Below, in pieces: positions 1-4,810 of a DNA stretch of 6,846 bases. The notes under the pieces are model-generated. The model ran no database searches. It worked only from the letters and a program-made list of their open reading frames with translations, and was not told the origin of the DNA. Both the position numbers and the translations under genes were made by a program. Position 1 is the first letter of the stretch, and every line of letters starts with the position of its first letter. Origin of the DNA: Nitrospirota bacterium (GTDB lineage Bacteria > Nitrospirota > Thermodesulfovibrionia > UBA6902 > BMS3Bbin08); NCBI GenBank assembly GCA_030637135.1, contig DAOVVO010000072.1, forward strand, positions 1 to 6,846. Reading direction: 5' to 3'.

Positions 1-107
1 CAGAGCCGACGGTGGTTCACCCCGTAAGAGACCACAGGTCTTACGGGGTAGAAAGCCACCAACGGCGCATACCGTTAGAGATTGTAAAATCTCTAACGGG
101 GTTTACA
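1..107 (+). repeat. Copy 1 of a 107-bp hairpin-rich intergenic repeat
   Basis: This stretch aligns without gaps to 4342-4448, with 11 substitutions in 107 positions (about 90% identity); similarity stops abruptly after ACA at 105-107. The left end may lie outside the window. It can fold into two adjacent hairpins. The first has nested stems 5-8/63-66, 11-17/54-60 (one G-T pair) and 19-29/39-49, capped by a small CC-ACA-GG loop. The second is a perfect 12-bp stem 72-83/88-99 with the tetraloop GTAA. No T-run follows on the plus strand, so these are not plus-strand intrinsic terminators. It lies beyond the 3' end of ilvE. Strand is arbitrary, since both strands can form the hairpins. I do not recognise the family; a REP-like or MITE-like element or a structured RNA are the open options. 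Confidence 0.9.
72..99 (+). other. Perfect 12-bp hairpin with GTAA loop (repeat copy 1)
   Basis: Arms 72-83 and 88-99 are exactly complementary and enclose G84-T85-A86-A87. As plus-strand RNA the loop would be GUAA, a member of the stable GNRA tetraloop class. On the minus strand the loop would be UUAC, which is not GNRA, so if this is an RNA element the plus strand is the likelier sense. The loop is unchanged in copy 2 although that stem has picked up two mismatches. Confidence 0.75.
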
Positions 108-146
108 TGCATGTACGTTTGAATAAAAAAAAGTCAAAAATATAAA

Positions 147-164
147 ATTTATTTCAGAATAAAT
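147..164 (-). terminator. Weak candidate terminator of the surE-ilvE operon
   Basis: A 7-bp inverted repeat (147-153/158-164, loop TCAG) lies about 45 bp past the ilvE stop. Read on the minus strand it is followed by T-rich runs, including eight consecutive T (complement of 125-132). The position and T-runs suit an intrinsic terminator, but the stem contains only A-T pairs and would be unstable, so termination here is an inference. No better candidate lies between ilvE and the repeat. Confidence 0.3.
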
Positions 165-208
165 AAAAAAGTATCGTGTTACTTTGGGATTTTAAATGAA
201 TGGTAATC

Positions 209-1123
209 CTAAATATAGGTCAGCCATGATTGGTAAGCCTTTTCTTTTCCATTGACTATATTAAAGAAAAGTTTTTGCAGTTTTTTAGTAACGTGGCCTG
301 GCTTACCCTTGCCAATAGATCTTCCATCAACTTCTCTAATCGGTGTTATTTCAGAAGCAGTACCTGTGAGGAAAGCCTCATCTGCAATATAGAGTTCATC
401 TCTTGTGATGCTTGCTTCTCCTGTGGGAATATCTTCATTCCGTGCTATCTCAATTACACTATTCCTCGTGATACCTTCAAGTATAGAAGAAAGCGATGCT
501 GTCTTTAATATTCCATTCCTGACAATAAAAATATTCTGTCCGCTTCCTTCTGCAACATATCCGTTTGTGTCAAGAAGTAATGCTTCATCATAACCACAGG
601 AAACAGCTTCCCTTTTTGCAAGCAAAGAATTAACATAATCACCACAGGTCTTGCTCTTTGTCATGGTTATATTGACATGGTGTCGCGTAAAAGAAGATAT
701 TTTCACCCTTATGCCGTTCGTTATTCCCTCTTCACCAAGATATGCCCCCCAGGGCCATGCTGCTATCGCTATGTTTACTGGATTTTCCTTGGGGTAGATA
801 CCCATTGAACCATACCCAAGATAAACAATAGGACGTATATAACATTCTTCAAGCTCGTTGACTCTAACTGTCTCAATTATGGCCTTCCTGATTTCATCAG
901 GAGTATATCGGGGTTTAATTTGTAAAATGTGACACGACTTGAACAATCTTTCTACATGTTCTTGCAATCTAAAAATTGCAGGTCCTTTCGATGTTTTATA
1001 GCATCTCACTCCCTCAAATGCACCGAGGCCATAATGTAATGTATGGGTGAGTATATGAACATGAGCATCAGACCATCTAACGAACTTTCCGTCCATCCAT
1101 ATCTTTTTTGATTCCTTAAGCAT
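209..1123 (-). CDS. ilvE: Branched-chain amino acid aminotransferase (class IV, PLP)
   Basis: A complete 304-residue protein, the usual length for IlvE. It reversibly transfers the amino group between valine, leucine or isoleucine and 2-oxoglutarate, the last step of branched-chain amino acid synthesis, in the cytoplasm. Visible family features are the N-terminal [14 protein letters not shown] (27-40), the likely PLP-binding Lys158 in [10 protein letters not shown], the cofactor-binding [11 protein letters not shown] segment (189-199), [13 protein letters not shown] (215-227) and [10 protein letters not shown] (252-261 region). The Lys motif reads KTCGDY where most relatives have Asn in place of Asp162. 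The ATG start is supported by AAGGAG at 1129-1134, five bases upstream. It is the last gene of the minus-strand cluster, 68 bp after pcm, and may also have its own promoter in that gap. D-amino acid transaminase and aminodeoxychorismate lyase share the fold, but the motifs favour IlvE. Confidence 0.94.
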   Translation of the reverse strand: MLKESKKIWMDGKFVRWSDAHVHILTHTLHYGLGAFEGVRCYKTSKGPAIFRLQEHVERLFKSCHILQIKPRYTPDEIRKAIIETVRVNELEECYIRPIVYLGYGSMGIYPKENPVNIAIAAWPWGAYLGEEGITNGIRVKISSFTRHHVNITMTKSKTCGDYVNSLLAKREAVSCGYDEALLLDTNGYVAEGSGQNIFIVRNGILKTASLSSILEGITRNSVIEIARNEDIPTGEASITRDELYIADEAFLTGTASEITPIREVDGRSIGKGKPGHVTKKLQKLFFNIVNGKEKAYQSWLTYI

Positions 1124-1150
1124 TTTCTCTCCTTAAAAACAGTATGAAAT

Positions 1151-1180
1151 GTTTTACCTAAAAGACATCATTGTTGTCAA
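1151..1180 (-). promoter_or_regulatory. Candidate sigma-70 promoter for ilvE
   Basis: On the minus strand a perfect TTGACA (1175-1180) is followed after 18 bases by TAAAAC (1151-1156), which matches four of six -10 positions. Transcription would start near 1144, about 20 bases before the ilvE ATG, and the ribosome site AAGGAG would fall inside that leader. The fit to the gap is good, but the -10 is imperfect. It would allow ilvE expression apart from the upstream stress genes. Confidence 0.4.
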
Positions 1181-1191
1181 TAAGCATGATT

Positions 1192-1842
1192 TCATGTTTC
1201 ACTTTTTTCCCAGCCGTACTTGCCAATGAGTGGAACAAATACACATGGTGTTGAGGTGTTCGTAATGAAACCTGAGGGTGTTTTTTTTACCTGATAAAGC
1301 ACCTGAGAGAATCTGTTTCCCACAGGTATAACGAGCCTGCCATTAACTTTTAATTGATTGATATATGTATCAGGTATCCGGGGAGCAGCAGCTGTGACTA
1401 TTATGCCATCATAAACAGCCTCTTTTGATAATGCCAGTGTTCCGTCACCAACCACGAGATGAATATTCTTAATATTAAGTTTTTTAAATGTTACAGCCGC
1501 CCTTAAGGCAAGTACTTTTATTCTTTCTACACTGAAAATATCTGATGCAAGTAATGAAAGTAGAGCCCCCTGATACCCAGAACCCGTTCCTATCTCGAGC
1601 ACTGTTTCTTCGCCTTTTAACTCGAGCAATTCCGTCATTACAGCAACCATATACGGCTGAGAGATTGTCTGTCCCTCTCCTATTGGAAGTGCACAGTCAT
1701 CATACGCCCTGTCCCATATATCTTCATCAATGAATAGATGCCTCTGAACACTCTCCATTGCCTTAAGAACACGATCGTCCTTGATCCCTCGCGCTCTGAG
1801 CTGATACTCAACCATATGCTTTCTTTCTTTTTCAAATTCCAT
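1192..1842 (-). CDS. pcm: Protein-L-isoaspartate O-methyltransferase
   Basis: Encodes 216 residues, typical of bacterial Pcm. It uses S-adenosylmethionine to methylate isoaspartyl residues formed by protein ageing, starting their conversion back to normal aspartate. Motifs, numbered from the ATG at 1842, are the substrate-side GQTISQPYMVA (57-67), SAM motif I VLEIGTGSGYQ (81-91), GDGT (132-135), IIVTAAAPRIP (147-157), GRLVIPVG (168-175) and the C-terminal CVFVPLIGKYGW (200-211). An in-frame TTG at 1846-1848 could add two residues, but the GAGG at 1850-1853 is seven bases from the ATG and only one from the TTG, so I chose the ATG. The gene overlaps the end of the flavoprotein gene by 11 bp, suggesting translational coupling. 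Its pairing with surE in one cluster is a known bacterial arrangement linked to stationary-phase survival. Confidence 0.95.
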   Translation of the reverse strand: MEFEKERKHMVEYQLRARGIKDDRVLKAMESVQRHLFIDEDIWDRAYDDCALPIGEGQTISQPYMVAVMTELLELKGEETVLEIGTGSGYQGALLSLLASDIFSVERIKVLALRAAVTFKKLNIKNIHLVVGDGTLALSKEAVYDGIIVTAAAPRIPDTYINQLKVNGRLVIPVGNRFSQVLYQVKKTPSGFITNTSTPCVFVPLIGKYGWEKSET

Positions 1843-3223
1843 CCCCAATCCTCTTTAAAATCTCTCTTGCTGCTATTATTCCTGATACTGAAGCCTGTAT
1901 AAGTCCTCTGCTGACACCTGCTCCATCACCCACAGCAAAAAGGTTTTTTACCTCTGTTTCCAGGCTCCTTTTGAGTTTAAGTTGCCTTGAATAAAATTTG
2001 ACTTCTACCCCGTAAAGAAGTGTGTGACGGCTATTAACACCAGGGGCAATTTTTTCCAGTGCCCTGAGCATCTCAAGTATATTTAACAGGTAACGATAGG
2101 GAAGAACAAAACTGAGGTCTCCCGGCACTGCATCTATGAGTGTAGGTTTTACCCGACCTCTCGCTATCCTTGCAGGCGTTGATCTCCGGCCTGCCTGTAA
2201 ATCACCAAGTCTCTGCAGAATGACTCCTCTGCCTAAAAGATTTGCAAGTCTTGCAATATATCTTCCATATAAATGTGGTTCATCAAAAGGTTCTGTAAAA
2301 AAGGTGCTTACAAGAAGGGCAAAGTTTGTATTAGTAGCTGACTTATTAGAATAACTATGTCCATTAACAGTCCAAATACCTTTCACATATTCCTTTACTA
2401 CCTCACCATAAGGATTTACACAAAAAGTTCTGACCCTGTCGTTAAATTTTTTTGAATGAAAAATCAGCTTTGGTTCATATGTAATTTTTGTGAGCGGTTC
2501 AAGAGTCGAAGCAGCCACTTCAACCCTCACTCCTATATCAACAGGATTTTTAAGAAGAGAAAGCCCCATTATCCTGGCTTGCTGTTCAAGCCAGAGAGAC
2601 CCTTCTCTCCCAGGAGCAAGGATTACAAAATCACCGTAAATTACTTCCCCGTCTTTTGTTTCAACACCGGCAACGTTATCGTTTTTGAATAATATTGTTT
2701 TAACTTCTTTAGAAAACTCGATATCAATTTTAGAGTTAAGCTCTCTTTTAATGTTCTTAAGAAGCTCCGGGCATCTATCTGTCCCGATATGCCTTATACG
2801 TGAAGGAATGAGTTGTAACCCATATTTATGTGCCTGGTCTTTGAGCGCTTTAACTTGTTGTTCATCCCCCCCATAAACATGATAGGGTGCCCCATATTGT
2901 ATGTATATATTGTCTGCATAATGAATGAGGTCCTGCAAAACGGTATCTTCTACATACCGTGAGAGATTGCCACCAATATCTTTGGAAAGACTCAGTTTTC
3001 CATCGCTAAATGCACCAGCTCCTCCCCATCCGCAGAGCAGGCTACATTCAGGACACTTTCTGCAGGTAACTTTCTCAACTTTTGTGGGGCAAATTCGTGC
3101 ATCTATATCCTTACCTTTTTCAAGCACAATTACCTTAAGCTCTTTGTTACGTGATATCAATTCAAGTGCAGAAAAAATACCCGCAGGTCCTGCACCAATT
3201 ATAATGACGTCATACTGTTTCAT
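1832..3223 (-). CDS. FAD-dependent dehydrogenase, COG2509-type (uncharacterised)
   Basis: A 463-residue flavoprotein whose substrate I cannot name. The N-terminus carries the Rossmann dinucleotide motif GAGPAG (10-15), with Glu35 in VLEKGK at the position that usually binds the FAD ribose. A cysteine cluster follows (C45, then C54-x2-C57-x2-C60-x3-C64), directly before GWGGAGAFSDGKLS (65-78). APGREGS (204-210) and the C-terminal VGDGAGVSRGLIQAS (431-445) complete the FAD-binding layout of this family of predicted NAD(FAD)-utilising dehydrogenases. The cysteines could hold an iron-sulphur cluster or zinc, or act as a redox centre; this is inference. No signal peptide or membrane segment is visible, so it is probably cytoplasmic. 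It starts 3 bp after the surE stop with no convincing ribosome site nearby, so translation probably depends on surE, and it overlaps pcm by 11 bp. Its place between two damage-repair genes hints at a maintenance role, but this is unproven. Confidence 0.85.
   Translation of the reverse strand: MKQYDVIIIGAGPAGIFSALELISRNKELKVIVLEKGKDIDARICPTKVEKVTCRKCPECSLLCGWGGAGAFSDGKLSLSKDIGGNLSRYVEDTVLQDLIHYADNIYIQYGAPYHVYGGDEQQVKALKDQAHKYGLQLIPSRIRHIGTDRCPELLKNIKRELNSKIDIEFSKEVKTILFKNDNVAGVETKDGEVIYGDFVILAPGREGSLWLEQQARIMGLSLLKNPVDIGVRVEVAASTLEPLTKITYEPKLIFHSKKFNDRVRTFCVNPYGEVVKEYVKGIWTVNGHSYSNKSATNTNFALLVSTFFTEPFDEPHLYGRYIARLANLLGRGVILQRLGDLQAGRRSTPARIARGRVKPTLIDAVPGDLSFVLPYRYLLNILEMLRALEKIAPGVNSRHTLLYGVEVKFYSRQLKLKRSLETEVKNLFAVGDGAGVSRGLIQASVSGIIAAREILKRIGDGI
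1850..1853 (-). promoter_or_regulatory. Ribosome binding site deciding the pcm start
   Basis: GAGG on the minus strand lies inside the 3' end of the flavoprotein gene. It stands seven bases before ATG 1840-1842 but only one base before the alternative TTG 1846-1848. This spacing favours the ATG and implies coupled translation with the upstream gene. Confidence 0.6.
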
Positions 3224-3226
3224 GCG

Positions 3227-4015
3227 TTATATTTTCAAGTTCCTCTTCAGGTACTGCAATCCTTTGTAATTCGTCAGATCAAGATGAATTGGAGTCACTG
3301 AAATAAAACCTTTCTGAATTGCCTCAAAGTCTGTATTCTCACCAGAATGCCATAGAGGTATACCACTCCCTATCCAGTAATGTATGCCACCACGCGGGTC
3401 TGAAATCTCCTGTATAGAATTATCATAAACTCTCTTCCCTTGTTTTGTTAGCTTTACCCCCTTGACTTTGTGTATATCGGGAACATTTACATTCAAAAAC
3501 GTGTCAGGCGGAAGCCCTTTTACGAGTACCTTTTCTGCGAGCCTTTGTATAAATTTTAATGATTCTTGAATGCCTGGGGCCCTTTTAAACACACTGCCAA
3601 TATTTATAGAGTTACCATGAGAATTAATTCGCTCAGAAACTAAAGAGACTGCGATTGAGGGTATTCCAAGCAAAGTCCCTTCCATTGCTGCTGCTACCGT
3701 CCCTGAATACGTTATATCATCACCCATATTACCTCCATTATTTATTCCGGAAACTACAAGATCTGGTTTTTGAGGAAGCAGCCTATTAACGCCCAGAATA
3801 ATACAGTCAGTAGGTGTGCCATTAATGCGATAGACTCTCCTGCCTAATTTCTCAGATTTCAAAGGCCTGTGGAGAGTCAGTGAATGCCCGACCGCACTTT
3901 GCTCCCTTTCCGGAGCAACAATATAAATATTCCCAACAGTACGCAGTGCCTTAGCGAGTATTCTAATTCCATATGAGCCAACGCCGTCATCATTTGTAAC
4001 AAGAATAAGAGACAT
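3227..4015 (-). CDS. surE: Survival protein SurE, 5'/3'-nucleotidase
   Basis: Encodes 262 residues, normal for the family. SurE is a metal-dependent phosphatase that removes phosphate from nucleoside monophosphates, and in E. coli also acts on short polyphosphate. The metal-site motifs are intact: TNDDG (7-11, with D9 and D10), Ser40 in APEREQSAVGHS, and Asn92 in SGINNGGNMG (89-98). GTPTDC (66-71), YSGTVAAAMEG (103-113) and VTPIHLDLT (240-248) are further family signatures. The start fits the usual SurE opening only a few residues before TNDDG. It heads the minus-strand cluster. AGGA lies only two bases before the ATG, too close for normal use, and no better ribosome site is visible, so initiation here may be weak or leaderless. 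Confidence 0.96.
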   Translation of the reverse strand: MSLILVTNDDGVGSYGIRILAKALRTVGNIYIVAPEREQSAVGHSLTLHRPLKSEKLGRRVYRINGTPTDCIILGVNRLLPQKPDLVVSGINNGGNMGDDITYSGTVAAAMEGTLLGIPSIAVSLVSERINSHGNSINIGSVFKRAPGIQESLKFIQRLAEKVLVKGLPPDTFLNVNVPDIHKVKGVKLTKQGKRVYDNSIQEISDPRGGIHYWIGSGIPLWHSGENTDFEAIQKGFISVTPIHLDLTNYKGLQYLKRNLKI

Positions 4016-4025
4016 AATCCTGTAT

Positions 4026-4034
4026 ATTTTAGCA
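4026..4034 (-). promoter_or_regulatory. Possible extended -10 promoter of surE
   Basis: On the minus strand TGCTAAAAT fits the extended -10 pattern TGn-TATAAT with one mismatch. The corresponding -35 region is poor, as is tolerated for extended -10 promoters. Transcription would begin near 4019, only a few bases before the surE ATG, implying an almost leaderless message. A second, weaker possibility is TTGACA at 4151-4156 (minus strand) with GATAAC 19 bases on at 4126-4131, giving a leader of about 100 nt. Confidence 0.25.
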
Positions 4035-4275
4035 AAACATGCGTTTATTTAGGGATTAAAACATCAGACTAACAATAAATTTCATGAAGATACATGAGCA
4101 GGGAATTAAAAGCATTATCTGAACTGTTATCCCTGAGAAAATGATATGCATGTCAATTTTTGTATCCGATGAAGAAACATTATGAGCACATTTTTCATAA
4201 AAAACTAGTAAAAAACAGGACGTTTTTTCAGGGAGTCTCTCATAAAAATAAAGACGTGCTTTATTCTCTGTTTTA

Positions 4276-4322
4276 CCCCGTTAGAGAAAGTTCATCCCGT
4301 TAGAAATTTACCTCTAACGGGA
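4276..4322 (+). repeat. Degenerate hairpin related to the second hairpin of the 107-bp repeat
   Basis: A 10-bp stem (4295-4304/4313-4322) with an 8-base loop shares CGTTAGAAATT and CTCTAACGGG with the second hairpin of copy 2, but the loop side is shortened and lacks GTAA. A second left arm, CCCGTTAGAG at 4277-4286, is equally complementary to the same right arm (4312-4321), so two mutually exclusive hairpins are possible. It lies 19 bp before copy 2 and is probably a rearranged partial copy of the same family. Confidence 0.7.
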
Positions 4323-4341
4323 CGATGTAATGGTTACCTTT

Positions 4342-4448
4342 CAAAGCCAACGGTGGTTCACCCCGTAAGAGACCAAAGGGCTTACGGGGTACAAAGCTAC
4401 CTTCGGCGCATAACGTTAGAAATTGTAAAATCTCTAACGGGGCTTACA
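4342..4448 (+). repeat. Copy 2 of the 107-bp hairpin-rich repeat
   Basis: About 90% identical to 1-107, same orientation, exactly 4341 bp away. The first hairpin keeps stems 4352-4358/4395-4401 and 4360-4369/4381-4390; a C-to-T change at 4398 turns a G-C pair into a still permitted G-T pair. The outermost pairs change from GCCG/CGGC to GCC/GGC, possibly extended by A-T pairs. The second hairpin (4413-4424/4429-4440) retains the GTAA loop at 4425-4428 but has an A-C mismatch at 4421/4432 and an A-G mismatch at its base. Together with copy 1 it brackets the surE-ilvE cluster as direct repeats. Confidence 0.9.
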
Positions 4449-4550
4449 CAGGAATTAAAATGTATTTAAATCCAGTTGAATCGGAAAAAAATGATACTAA
4501 ATGATTTTTGGTATATCTGTTATGTGAACTTAATAAAAATGTTAACTAAT

Positions 4551-4579
4551 TTGACATTTAACAGCAATAATTGTATATT
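4551..4579 (+). promoter_or_regulatory. Near-consensus sigma-70 promoter for the histidine kinase
   Basis: A perfect TTGACA (4551-4556), a 17-base spacer and TATATT (4574-4579, five of six matches) form an almost ideal vegetative promoter. Transcription would start near 4586, giving a leader of about 225 nt before the kinase ATG. The leader is AT-rich; its only clear inverted repeat is AACAATAA/TTATTGTT (4646-4653/4675-4682) with a 21-base loop, which alone is weak evidence of a regulatory RNA. Confidence 0.65.
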
Positions 4580-4810
4580 TTATTTATAGTCGCTTTGCTT
4601 ATAAACTTTCTATTCATTATCTTTAAATTTAGATAAGCTCAAGAAAACAATAAGGAAAATTCTTAGAGAAGGGGTTATTGTTATTTATATCTTAATCTAA
4701 ACTTAATACTATCTAAAAACAATTATCTTACAAGACATTGTGAAAAAAAACTTATTTGGTTAAAATAAAATACTGTACTGATATAAACAATTAACGTTCA
4801 GGAATACTTC

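Larger units (their letters stand above)
4016..4810. other. 795-bp divergent intergenic region
   Basis: No convincing gene lies here in any frame. From left to right it holds the surE upstream region, two short AT-rich inverted repeats (4210-4216/4222-4228 and 4247-4253/4259-4265), a degenerate hairpin (4276-4322), repeat copy 2 (4342-4448), a strong plus-strand promoter (4551-4579) and an AT-rich leader up to the kinase gene. Short open frames, for example 4491-4589 (32 codons), overlap the promoter and have random-looking composition. Confidence 0.8.

Noticed and set aside
1..107. Repeat as a CRISPR array or tRNA/rRNA gene
   Set aside because: There are no regularly spaced direct repeats with spacers, and the folds do not form a cloverleaf or match conserved rRNA segments.
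230..508. Plus-strand frames opposite ilvE and the other minus-strand genes
   Set aside because: They are antisense shadows of well-supported conserved genes, without recognisable domains.
2010..2025. CTACCCCGTAAAGAAG inside the flavoprotein gene, similar to the first hairpin arm of the repeat
   Set aside because: It lies within conserved coding sequence, has no complementary arm nearby and is explained by codons.
4141..4185. Short frame with MSIFVSDEE, resembling a receiver-domain start
   Set aside because: It stops after 14 codons, has no further homology in any frame and no ribosome site; similarity over nine residues is not evidence of a gene remnant.
4210..4228. AAAAAAC/GTTTTTT inverted repeat that looks like a bidirectional terminator
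   Set aside because: The stem has one G-C pair only, and the flanking genes diverge from this region, so no known transcript would end here. It could matter only if an unseen RNA is made.
4491..4589. Plus-strand open frame of 32 codons starting ATG after AT-rich DNA
   Set aside because: It has no good ribosome site, overlaps the kinase promoter and encodes an Asn/Ile/Leu-rich string typical of AT-rich noncoding DNA.
4646..4682. Leader inverted repeat AACAATAA/TTATTGTT as a riboswitch or attenuator
   Set aside because: Eight A-T-dominated pairs with a 21-base loop can arise by chance in such AT-rich DNA; no known riboswitch core and no terminator follows.
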